Shown: positions 1 to 6,242, numbered from the stretch's first letter. The stretch is 7,736 bases of DNA from Polaromonas sp. (GCA_028292345.1 JAQGMN010000175.1:1-7736); one strand, 5' to 3'. Program-made: numbers and translations. Notes: a model not told the origin generated them from the sequence alone.

Positions 1-119
1 TTAGTCCGGCGCCTGACGACATCTTGATGATTTGCCTCGCCTGGGCACCCTTTGGTTATGCCCGCGTGGCCGTACGCGACGGCAAGAATGACTGCTGCAG
101 GCAGGCGGTGCTTATTTCT

Positions 120-138
120 ACCATCAAGGGTTGATGGT
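120..138. other. Perfect 8-bp hairpin downstream of the catabolic operon
   Basis: ACCATCAA and TTGATGGT are exact inverted arms around a GGG loop. The hairpin lies about 45 bases beyond the stop of the leftward dehydrogenase gene. It could be a processing or transcription-end structure for the operon, but no T-run follows it in either direction, so it is not a textbook intrinsic terminator. Bases 1-119 contain no gene I can support. Confidence 0.35.
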
Positions 139-166
139 GGGCCAGATATGTCCACAAGCGCTTCGT

Positions 167-182
167 AAGCGGTAAACCGCTT
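167..182 (-). terminator. Hairpin touching the stop codon of the dehydrogenase gene (weak terminator candidate)
   Basis: AAGCGG and CCGCTT flank a TAAA loop and form a 6-bp stem that can close to 7 bp. Read leftward, the stem begins within the TGA stop codon of the last gene of the operon. A second self-complementary octamer, AAGCGCTT, lies at 156-163. There is no U-tract after the stem, so termination would be inefficient or would need Rho. The structure may instead protect the 3' end of the transcript. Confidence 0.3.
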
Positions 183-1204
183 CATTCAGCAGCCTCATCA
201 AGTCCCTTTGTTCTCAGGGATAGCTGCTGAAGTGAATTCGCAATCGCAGTGTCAATGACAATGCCGTCGCGTAAGTTGCGTTTCCTCTCTTGCCGCGAAC
301 GCTCCGAAGGCAAGCGTATGTCGTTCACACCGGGCTGGCGAGGCGTCGCCTTGATCCGTTGCAGGCCGGCCTGTAGTTCACGACGGTAGTCGTCCAGCGG
401 CATCAAGAGGTCTGGCTTGAAAGCAATGAGCAGGTAGCCACTGTAGTCTGGATCTTCGGCCGAACCAGCCAACACCCCCAAAGCCTGCATTGCCAGTGCC
501 AGCGCAAAGCCCTTGTGACCCCCAAAAGGCAATACGGCTCCGAGGCTGGCCAGCAGCGGATCTTGCGTGGGATTACCTTGGGCGTCAATGGCCACACCCT
601 CGGGCAACAGTTCGCCGCGCCTCGCGCGCAGGGCCAAGTCGGTAAACATGAGTGCCGAAGTGCCCAAATCAATCACCAGACTGTCTTCCTCGCTCGGAAA
701 GCCGAACGAAATGGGGTTGGTCCCTAGTGCTGGGCGCCGGCCGCCGGGCGGTGCTACCTGCATGCGCGAACTGACGGTGTGGATACCGATCAGGCCAGCC
801 GTCGCTATCCGTTCGACGTAATAGCTGCCGCGTCCGCTCATCCAGGTGTGGTTGACACCAACGACCGCAAAGCCCTGCCGGCTGGCCTTATCAATTGCAA
901 TGTTGCAGGCGCGGTAAAGCGTCAGCATTCCTGTCTCGCCTCCGCCGTCAATTCGCGCCGATACCGGAGTTTCATGCAGCACCCGTAACGGCCTGACCGG
1001 CGGGCGTAGATCAAGTTGCTCGGCCACATTAAGGATTTTTGGCAAACCCGAATATTCGTAACCACATAGTGCCGCGTCGAGCATGTGGTCAGCCAAGATG
1101 GCAGCCTCATCGGCCGTATAGCCAATGCCGGCCAAAGCTTGGAGCGACAGCGTGCGGGCTTCTTCAGCCGTCATGCGCATTCGCCCTTGCGATTCCTCAT
1201 GCAT
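182..1204 (-). CDS. Ldh2-family (malate/L-lactate/ureidoglycolate type) NAD(P)-dependent 2-hydroxyacid dehydrogenase
   Basis: A 340-residue cytoplasmic oxidoreductase of the Ldh2/MDH2 family, close to the usual family length of about 330-350. These enzymes interconvert 2-hydroxyacids and 2-oxoacids with NAD(P). Family marks are GTNPISF (161-167), the ARRGE..PEG stretch (about 194-203) and GGHKG (228-232). The N-terminal RGxxSHG motif, whose His is the proposed acid/base residue in YiaK-type members, reads here as CGYEYSG (47-53), with Ser52 at the His position. The frame is intact, so this may mark a subfamily with different chemistry rather than decay. The start at 1204 (MHEESQ) overlaps the upstream amidohydrolase gene by 8 bp. 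ATGs at 1180 and 1174 are alternatives; the one at 1180 has AAGGG just upstream and would remove the overlap. It is the last gene of the leftward operon. The family is certain; the substrate is not. Confidence 0.9.
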   Translation of the reverse strand: MHEESQGRMRMTAEEARTLSLQALAGIGYTADEAAILADHMLDAALCGYEYSGLPKILNVAEQLDLRPPVRPLRVLHETPVSARIDGGGETGMLTLYRACNIAIDKASRQGFAVVGVNHTWMSGRGSYYVERIATAGLIGIHTVSSRMQVAPPGGRRPALGTNPISFGFPSEEDSLVIDLGTSALMFTDLALRARRGELLPEGVAIDAQGNPTQDPLLASLGAVLPFGGHKGFALALAMQALGVLAGSAEDPDYSGYLLIAFKPDLLMPLDDYRRELQAGLQRIKATPRQPGVNDIRLPSERSRQERKRNLRDGIVIDTAIANSLQQLSLRTKGLDEAAE

Positions 1205-2072
1205 CTGCTTGCCCTTGAACTGCCACTGTCGGCGTGGAAAATCCGAACCAACGGGCCGGCGTGTCCCACAAAACCTTGCGCCGCGCGGTCGGATCTGGCA
1301 ACCAGTGCGCCAGCAGGTCGAAGACTGGGCCATAGTCCATGCGGTGCGGCACCCGTACGAAAGGCCAGTCAGAACCCCAGACGCAGTTGTCCAGTGTGAA
1401 GGCCTCAACCAGCGCCTTCACATACGGTTGCGCGTCTTCGTAAGGCCAGCCTTGCTTGGAGTACCGGAAAGCGCCCGACAGTTTGACCGCAGAGTTACCA
1501 CGCCGACCCGCAGCCAATAGAGCCTGAAAGCCCGGCTGCTCGATACCGCGCGCAGTATCGGGGCAGCCGCAGTGGTCGACGACGATGGGGATGCCCGCCG
1601 CATCCAGGAGTGGCAGCAATTCCAGGAATCCGTCGTCGTGGAAATAGACCTGTGCAAACCACCCCTGCGCCTTTACCCTGGCAAGCAGTCGCGCTCCGTC
1701 GGATCCCTTCAAGGAAGTCGAACCCGAAAAAAGAGTATTGAACCGCGCGCCTATCACGCCGCCGTCTGCCAAGCGCTGGAAAGTTCGGTCGTCTGTGTCG
1801 TGTCCCACGAGTGCAATGCCTTTGAAGCGACCCTCGGAGGTAGCGATGGCGTCCAACATACAGCTGTTGTCAGTTGCATAGCCTGCAAAGGGGTTAACAA
1901 GCAGCGCATGTGTGATGCCGTGCGACGACAGTGTGGCGCGAAACTCGGGCGCCGTGCCACATTCGTTCGCTTGGGGTACGTAGCCCAGCAGATTGGATAG
2001 CGGGAAGCGGGCTGTGTCGATGATGTGGGCATGGCTGTCTACTGCCCAGGGAGTTGTGTCTTGCATGCTCAT
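1197..2072 (-). CDS. Amidohydrolase-2 family (COG3618) TIM-barrel hydrolase, PDC-lactonase-like
   Basis: A 291-residue cytoplasmic hydrolase of the amidohydrolase superfamily, in the branch that includes 2-pyrone-4,6-dicarboxylate lactonase (LigI) and sugar lactone hydrolases. Visible motifs are the first-strand HxH (DSHAH, His14 and His16), the DHCG motif (166-169, usually DHxG), KLSG (197-200) and WGSDWP (232-237) with the catalytic Asp235 on the last strand. LigI-type members hydrolyse lactones or vinylogous esters and need no metal. A lactone-opening role here is family inference, not proof. The start is placed at the ATG whose ATGA overlaps the TGA of the tctC-like gene (2069-2072), a classic coupling arrangement; a second ATG lies two codons on, at 2066. 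The 3' end overlaps the dehydrogenase gene by 8 bp. Which ester or lactone it opens cannot be read from the sequence. Confidence 0.88.
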   Translation of the reverse strand: MSMQDTTPWAVDSHAHIIDTARFPLSNLLGYVPQANECGTAPEFRATLSSHGITHALLVNPFAGYATDNSCMLDAIATSEGRFKGIALVGHDTDDRTFQRLADGGVIGARFNTLFSGSTSLKGSDGARLLARVKAQGWFAQVYFHDDGFLELLPLLDAAGIPIVVDHCGCPDTARGIEQPGFQALLAAGRRGNSAVKLSGAFRYSKQGWPYEDAQPYVKALVEAFTLDNCVWGSDWPFVRVPHRMDYGPVFDLLAHWLPDPTARRKVLWDTPARWFGFSTPTVAVQGQADA

Positions 2073-3049
2073 TCCGGCTTGATTCCAGCGTCCTTGATGA
2101 GGCGGCTCCACGTCTGGAGTTCCGAGCGTACGTAAGGTCCGAACACTTCTGGGCCCATGGGCTTGACGTCGAAGCCGATACCCGCCAGATGCTCTTGCGT
2201 ATCCTTGGCGGCCAAGGTCGCCAACAGTGCGTCTGCCATGCGTTTGACGGCAGCAGGCTGCGTGGCGCCGGGCGCCAGCAATCCGGTCCAGGCGGAAAGG
2301 TCAAAGTCCTTGACACTCTCGGCCATTGGAACGGCCTCTGGCAGCAGTGGCGAGCGCTCTTTCATAGTCACGCCTAGGAGCCGAGCTTTCCCGGCGCGGA
2401 CCTGTGGCATCGCTGTCGCGAAGTCGGCAATGAGCACCTGCACATGGTTTCCGACCAGGTCAGCCATGGCCTGCGGGCTTGACTTGTACTGCACGCTCAA
2501 GATGTCGATACCCGCGGTGCGCTTAAAAGTCTCCATGCCGACGAGCGTCGATGAGTTTGGCGTGCCGTAAGCCAATTTGCCGGGGTTCTTTTTTGCGTAG
2601 GCAATGAGCTCGGACGTGCTATTCACTGGAACGTTGGGATGCGTCACAAGCAGGAAGGGCAACAGCCCGAATCGTACGACCGGCAGCAGATCCTTGACAG
2701 GATCGTAAGGCAAGGCTTTGTAGACACCAGGATTGACGGTGTTGACGCTTGCACCGCCGACCAGGAAGGTTAGTCCGTCGGGCGGCGACTTGGCAACGTA
2801 ATCGGCACCAATAACGCCATTGGCGCCAGCCTTGTTTTCGATGATAACGGTGCTACCCAGCTGCCGGCCAAGGCCCGGCGCGATGATGCGCGCCACGTTG
2901 TCGGTGTAGCTGCCAGCCGCAAACGGCACGATGAGCCGCACCACTTGGGTGCCGGACTGTGCCGCAGCCAGCGTACAGGCGCCTAGCAGCGCCGCGCTGG
3001 CAGCAAAAGTGCGGACCAGGTGGCAGGAAAAGATTGAGGGAACTTGCAT
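2069..3049 (-). CDS. Bug/TctC-family periplasmic solute-binding protein of a tripartite tricarboxylate transporter
   Basis: A 326-residue exported binding protein, a normal length for the family. Bug proteins capture carboxylates or related small molecules in the periplasm and either feed TctAB permeases or act as sensors. The N-terminus (residues 1-30) has a basic start, a hydrophobic core and an A-A-A/Q31 signal peptidase I site. LGAC at 22-25 is an alternative lipobox, so lipidation at Cys25 is possible. After it come the family signature regions VRLIVPFAAGSYTDNVAR (about 37-54, matching PFPPGGxTDxxAR) and IENKAGANGVIGADYVAKSPPDG (about 74-96). The start is fixed by AAGGAGA six bases... 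upstream of the ATG (3054-3060). It is separated from the upstream lyase gene by 103 bp and overlaps the downstream amidohydrolase by ATGA. No TctA or TctB membrane subunit lies in the window, as is common for Burkholderiales Bug genes. The ligand is presumably the substrate of the neighbouring enzymes. Confidence 0.93.
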   Translation of the reverse strand: MQVPSIFSCHLVRTFAASAALLGACTLAAAQSGTQVVRLIVPFAAGSYTDNVARIIAPGLGRQLGSTVIIENKAGANGVIGADYVAKSPPDGLTFLVGGASVNTVNPGVYKALPYDPVKDLLPVVRFGLLPFLLVTHPNVPVNSTSELIAYAKKNPGKLAYGTPNSSTLVGMETFKRTAGIDILSVQYKSSPQAMADLVGNHVQVLIADFATAMPQVRAGKARLLGVTMKERSPLLPEAVPMAESVKDFDLSAWTGLLAPGATQPAAVKRMADALLATLAAKDTQEHLAGIGFDVKPMGPEVFGPYVRSELQTWSRLIKDAGIKPE

Positions 3050-3053
3050 GGGG

Positions 3054-3060
3054 TCTCCTT
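3054..3060 (-). promoter_or_regulatory. Strong ribosome binding site of the solute-binding protein gene
   Basis: Read leftward, AAGGAGA precedes the ATG at 3049 with a 4-base gap (about 6 bases from the GGAG core). It is the best Shine-Dalgarno sequence in the operon. It fits the usual need for far more binding protein than enzyme and confirms the chosen start. Confidence 0.75.
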
Positions 3061-3152
3061 GTTTCGAAGTCTTTGAGTTTTAGTTCTTGATGTCACCGCT
3101 TCGGGCTTGGTTTCTGTGCGGCCGCAGCAAATAGATTAGCGCGGGAGCTAGT

Positions 3153-4067
3153 TCAAACCGGTTGGCTCGCAGCGAAGAGCTCGTCGTACTTTCTTTCGTA
3201 CGCCTGGTAGTTCAGAACCTCGTACAGATCTACCCTGGTCTGCATAATGCCGAGGGTTTTTTTGGCCGAGCCGTCCCGCAAAATAGCTTCATACACCTGC
3301 TGGGCCGCATGTGCCATGGCGCGCGCTGCCGACAACGGAAACAGTGCCGCTGACACGCCAGCTTCGGCCAACTCTGCCATCGTAAAGCCCGGTGTCAGCG
3401 AGAATTCGGTGACGTTGGCCAGCACCGAATGCGGCCTACCCAGGGCGCTGGCAAATGCACGGTACTGCGACAGTTCAGTGCAGGCCTCCGCAAATATCAT
3501 GTCGGCCCCCGCTTCCAGGTAAGCACCCGCCCGCTCAATACTGGCTTCCAAGCCTTCCGAAGCGAGCGCATCGGTACGAGCAACGATAAAAAAAGACTCA
3601 TCGGTGCGCGCGTCAACGCTTGATTTGATGCGGTCAGTCATCTCCCGGATGGGTACTATAGACTTGTTGGGCCGGTGGCCGCATCGCTTGAGCGCGACCT
3701 GGTCCTCAATGTGCATGGCGGCTGCGCCGTCCTTGATAAGGCCCTTGACCAGCCGCGCGATGTTGAGCATGCCGCCAAAGCCGGTGTCCACGTCGACCAG
3801 CAGAGGTAGGTCGCAGGCATCCGTGATGCGGCGCACTTCGGTCAAGACTTCGCTCATCGTGGTCACAGCCAGGTCGGGTAGGCCATAAGAGTGAGTAGCC
3901 ATCCCGCCACCGGCCAAATAGATCGCCTGGTGACCAGCGCGCTCTGCCAGCATCGCGCAGTAGGGATTAATGGTGCCGACAATGGGCAGAGGTCGGTTGG
4001 CGGCCAAGGCCGCGCGAAAACGCTGCCCGGGCGTGCCGTGGCGGGAGGGTGTAGTGTCTAGGAGCAT
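3153..4067 (-). CDS. PrpB-like isocitrate lyase/PEP mutase family C-C lyase (2-methylisocitrate lyase homologue)
   Basis: A 304-residue cytoplasmic TIM-barrel enzyme, close in sequence and length to 2-methylisocitrate lyase PrpB, which splits 2-methylisocitrate into pyruvate and succinate with Mg2+. Catalytic features are the metal-binding Asp92 and Asp94 (LLVDVDTGFG), HIED (119-122), the signature KRCGH (127-131) with the general acid/base Cys129, Arg164, Glu194, NVT (218-220), Arg249 and Arg278. Each matches an E. coli PrpB active-site position recalled from the family. The exception is the substrate-contacting SGG, which reads AGG (Ala52). No prpC, prpD or acn gene is nearby; the neighbours are a binding protein, a hydrolase and a hydroxyacid dehydrogenase. 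A related substrate, such as another alkylated malate or isocitrate, is therefore plausible (inference). It is the first gene of the leftward operon. The ATG at 4067 is preceded by GAGGA about 9 bases upstream. A bona fide but orphan methylisocitrate lyase is the alternative. Confidence 0.9.
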   Translation of the reverse strand: MLLDTTPSRHGTPGQRFRAALAANRPLPIVGTINPYCAMLAERAGHQAIYLAGGGMATHSYGLPDLAVTTMSEVLTEVRRITDACDLPLLVDVDTGFGGMLNIARLVKGLIKDGAAAMHIEDQVALKRCGHRPNKSIVPIREMTDRIKSSVDARTDESFFIVARTDALASEGLEASIERAGAYLEAGADMIFAEACTELSQYRAFASALGRPHSVLANVTEFSLTPGFTMAELAEAGVSAALFPLSAARAMAHAAQQVYEAILRDGSAKKTLGIMQTRVDLYEVLNYQAYERKYDELFAASQPV

Positions 4068-4150
4068 TGGGGGGGATCCTCGGGTTAGAAAGCTTCAGGC
4101 CTCTTGCCACGTCCGAATGATGCAGTGATAGCAAGAGGGTGTTTAGCCGG

Positions 4151-4179
4151 ATTGTGAAAGTCTTTTGAGCGGCTTACAA
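4151..4179 (-). promoter_or_regulatory. Candidate sigma70 promoter for the leftward catabolic operon
   Basis: Read leftward, TTGTAA (4174-4179) and CACAAT (4151-4156) sit 17 bp apart. Each matches the -35 and -10 consensus at 4 of 6 positions. Initiation would fall near 4144, leaving a leader of about 77 bases before the lyase ATG. The element occupies almost the same bases as the opposing iclR promoter. Confidence 0.45.
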
Positions 4180-4180
4180 T
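4152..4180 (+). promoter_or_regulatory. Candidate sigma70 promoter for the iclR-type gene
   Basis: TTGTGA (4152-4157) and TACAAT (4175-4180) are spaced by exactly 17 bp. The -10 matches TATAAT at 5 of 6 positions and the -35 matches at 4 of 6. Predicted initiation is near 4187, about 35 bases before the ATG and inside the palindrome at 4184-4200. A regulator bound there would block its own transcription. Confidence 0.55.
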
Positions 4181-4183
4181 CCT

Positions 4184-4200
4184 GTTGTGCATAGCGCAAC
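4184..4200. promoter_or_regulatory. 17-bp near-perfect palindrome, candidate IclR operator
   Basis: GTTGTGC and GCGCAAC flank an ATA centre; 6 of 7 arm positions are complementary. Dimeric IclR regulators commonly bind short palindromes between divergent genes. This one is just downstream of the predicted iclR -10 and upstream of the operon promoter, a position suited to autorepression together with control of the operon. A second, weaker dyad, CATA..TATG, lies at 4202-4216. Confidence 0.5.
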
Positions 4201-4221
4201 TCATACGAAACTTATGCGAAT

Positions 4222-4980
4222 ATGGGCGACTTAACTCCGCCGAAACTTCTCGCAGCACCCCGCGAAAATGTAACTGCGGTTACTCGCGCGCTTGCTCTGC
4301 TTGATGCCTTCGAGGTGAATGAACAGATGGTTTCGTTGACGGAGCTCAGCCAGCGGTTGGGCATGGGGAAATCGACTGTTCTGCGCACCGCCCGCACCCT
4401 TGCTCGCGCCGGCTACTTGGCGCAGACGGAAGATGGGCGCTGGCGCTTGGGACCGGCTGCCGGCTGGCTCGGTGTGCGCTACCAGACCTCCTTCGACGTG
4501 GACAACGTCATCGATTCCTTACTGCGCCATATAAGCGAAGTGACCGGCGAGACTGCGGCGTTCTTTGTGCGCGAAGGCAACAGTCGGACCTGTGTGGCGC
4601 GGGTTGACCGTACCAGCCTTGCCCGCATCCACGTCAGAGTGGGCGAGAGGTTGCCGTTGAACAAGGGTGCCTCGGGCCGGGTGCTGGTGGCCTACGACGC
4701 AGAGCCAGGCGCATTGTTTCAAAAAATCCGGCGTGCGGGTTTTTATGTGTCCATGGGCGAACGTGACGCGACCATGGCAAGTATCGCAATTCCTGTATTC
4801 GGTGCGAACCAAAAGCTCTTTGGCGCACTGTGCGTTTCAGGTCTGGCAAACCGCTTACCTCAAGCCATGCTCACAGGTTACTTGCCCCTGCTCTTGGAAG
4901 CAGGCGCGCAACTGTCACGAGCGCTGTCAAGCGACAAAGCCCCAGTTCCAGGCAACGTGCCCAACCGCTGGCATCCGTAA
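4222..4980 (+). CDS. IclR-family transcriptional regulator
   Basis: A 252-residue DNA-binding regulator of the usual IclR length. The N-terminal winged helix-turn-helix covers about residues 17-78: VSLTELSQRLGMGKSTVLR (37-55) carries the recognition helix, and YLAQTEDGRWRLG (65-77) forms the wing. The C-terminal effector domain has the characteristic LPLNKGASGRVLVAY (144-158) and the IAIPVF..LFGALCVSGL core (about 188-208). Such domains bind small organic acids or aromatics. It is divergent from the lyase gene across a 154-bp gap holding overlapping promoters and a palindrome, so it most likely controls the leftward operon and itself. Whether it activates or represses cannot be told. No clear Shine-Dalgarno sequence precedes the ATG at 4222, so translation may be weak; no better in-frame start is evident. 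A possible terminator follows at 5021-5068. Confidence 0.93.
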   Translation: MGDLTPPKLLAAPRENVTAVTRALALLDAFEVNEQMVSLTELSQRLGMGKSTVLRTARTLARAGYLAQTEDGRWRLGPAAGWLGVRYQTSFDVDNVIDSLLRHISEVTGETAAFFVREGNSRTCVARVDRTSLARIHVRVGERLPLNKGASGRVLVAYDAEPGALFQKIRRAGFYVSMGERDATMASIAIPVFGANQKLFGALCVSGLANRLPQAMLTGYLPLLLEAGAQLSRALSSDKAPVPGNVPNRWHP

Positions 4981-5020
4981 GGCGAGTCCCATATTGAAAT
5001 TGCTTTGTGAATCCGTAAAA

Positions 5021-5068
5021 CCGCGTAGCTTGAACCAATACTGGGCATGGGTTCGCGGACTTTTTTTT
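5021..5068 (+). terminator. Possible intrinsic terminator after the iclR-type gene
   Basis: GAACC (5032-5036) pairs with GGTTC (5050-5054), and outer CCGC (5021-5024) pairs with GCGG (5055-5058), leaving a one-sided bulge. After two bases comes a run of eight T (5061-5068). The T-run and its position 40 bases beyond the iclR-type stop are good signs; the interrupted stem and 13-base loop are not. I see no gene in the rest of the 4981-5222 gap. Confidence 0.45.
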
Positions 5069-5222
5069 GCAGTGCCTTCACCTCGAAACGCAATATCGTC
5101 CAGGTCAGATGCGCGCAGCCTCTTGCCAAGCGCATACCCCGGATAGCGTCCTCCCGCGCCACGCATTGCCTTCACTACGGGCAAGGCCCTGATCCGATAC
5201 CACATGGCCGGCGTGTCCCGGC

Positions 5223-5227
5223 AGGAG
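5223..5227 (+). promoter_or_regulatory. Ribosome binding site of the aldo/keto reductase gene
   Basis: AGGAG lies 7 bases before the ATG at 5235. The start of the broken reductase gene is therefore fully functional in appearance; the damage is confined to its 3' end. Confidence 0.7.
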
Positions 5228-5234
5228 AAAAACC

Positions 5235-6157
5235 ATGCAGTTTCGTGAACTGGGCCGCTCCGGCCTGCAAGTGGCCCCGCTGGCCTTTGGCGGCAACGTG
5301 CTGGGCTGGACCGCCGACGAGGCGACCTCGTTTTCGCTGCTCGACGCTTTTGTGGACAGCGGCTTTAACCTGATCGACACCGCCGACATGTATTCGCGCT
5401 GGGTACCCGGGCACAGCGGCGGCGAGTCCGAAACCATCATCGGCAAGTGGCTGGCCGCCAGCGGCAAGCGGGACCGGGTGCTGCTCGCCACCAAAGTCGG
5501 CAAGGACATGGGCGGGGACCACGCGGGACTGTCGCGGCGCTGGATCCGCCAGGCGGTCGAGGACTCGCTAAGGCGGCTGCACACCGACCGCATTGACCTG
5601 TACCAGGCGCATGACGACGACGCCATAACGCCACTGGAAGAGACCTTAGCAGCCTTTGCCGAGCTGATCGCCGAGGGCAAGGTGCGCGCCATCGGCGCGA
5701 GCAACTACACGGCGCCGCGCCTGGAGGAAGCCCTGGCCACCAGCGCGCGCCTGGGCCTGCCGCGCTATGAGAGCCTGCAGCCCCTTTACAACCTGATGGA
5801 CCGCGCTGCTTACGAAGCCGACCTGGAGCCGCTGTGCCGCCAAGAGGGATTGGGCGTCATCAACTTCTACGGCCTGGCCAGCGGCTTTCTCACGGGCAAG
5901 TACCGCAGCGAGTCGGACCTGGCCAAAAGTGCGCGCGGCGCGGGCTGCAAGCGCTACCTGACCGAGCGTGGCCGCCGCGTGCTGGCCGCGCTCGATACGA
6001 TCGCCCAGACCAACAGCGCCACGCCCCCCCCGGGCTGACCGCACCCATCGCCAGCGCGACCAGCACCGCGCAGTGGGCCGAACTCGCGGGCGCGGCGCGG
6101 CTGCAGCTGGCGGCCGCTGACATCCAGGCGCTCAACGAGGCCAGCGCGGGCGGGTGA
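5235..6157 (+). pseudogene. Aldo/keto reductase, disrupted by a 3' deletion and frameshift
   Basis: The first 267 codons (5235-6038) encode an NADPH-dependent aldo/keto reductase of the YajO/Tas/oxidoreductase-like class. The start is LGRSGLQVAPLAFGGN, and the full catalytic tetrad is present: Asp48, Tyr53 (DTADMY), Lys87 and His126, with GASNY at 154-158. The frame ends abruptly with ATPPPG and TGA. The missing tail continues one frame over from 6032 as GLTAPIASATS and the usual C-terminal helix, ending at 6157. Family members normally read ATPAQVALAWLL-ARPG here. About 11 residues of this helix are absent, with a net frame change, at an 8-C run (6024-6031). The lost part carries the lead-in to the cofactor-phosphate binding segment, so the truncated 267-residue product is probably inactive. 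A sequencing slip in the C-run could explain the frame but not the missing helix. The gene is GC-rich (43 of 60 bases in 5461-5520), unlike the catabolic module to its left. Confidence 0.82.
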
Positions 6158-6242
6158 GCCACTTAGCAGGGCCGGCGTTGGCATGCAGGGGCACGGTGGC
6201 ATGAGTGGCAGGCCAGAACAGCAAGGTTAAGCGCCATGCGGC

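Noticed and set aside
27..134. Short rightward open frame of 35 codons at the left edge
   Set aside because: There is no ribosome binding site and no recognisable sequence, and its length is within chance expectation.
3117..3126. Perfect palindrome TGCGGCCGCA between the lyase and the binding-protein genes
   Set aside because: Short GC-only dyads are common in this composition. No T-run follows it and no promoter is placed sensibly around it, so neither terminator nor operator is supported.
4878..5205. Two leftward open frames of 92-94 codons spanning the end of the iclR-type gene and the following gap
   Set aside because: They overlap the regulator antisense, have no supporting ribosome site and resemble no family I know. 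I considered a transposase remnant but saw no supporting motif or inverted repeat.
1254..5220. A 14-bp direct repeat, GGCCGGCGTGTCCC, at 1254-1267 and 5207-5220, considered as possible island ends or att sites
   Set aside because: The left copy is inside the conserved 3' coding part of the hydrolase, one or fewer such matches is expected by chance in GC-rich DNA of this size, and no integrase is present.
5105..5704. 199-codon leftward open frame overlapping the aldo/keto reductase
   Set aside because: It is antisense to the well-supported reductase, is composed of low-complexity Ser/Ala/Arg/Pro, and has no family resemblance. It is a shadow of GC-rich coding DNA.
6158..6242. GCCACT / AGTGGC inverted pair between the convergent reductase and endonuclease genes, considered as a bidirectional terminator
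   Set aside because: The arms are only 6 bp with a loop of about 40 bases and no T-run on either side.
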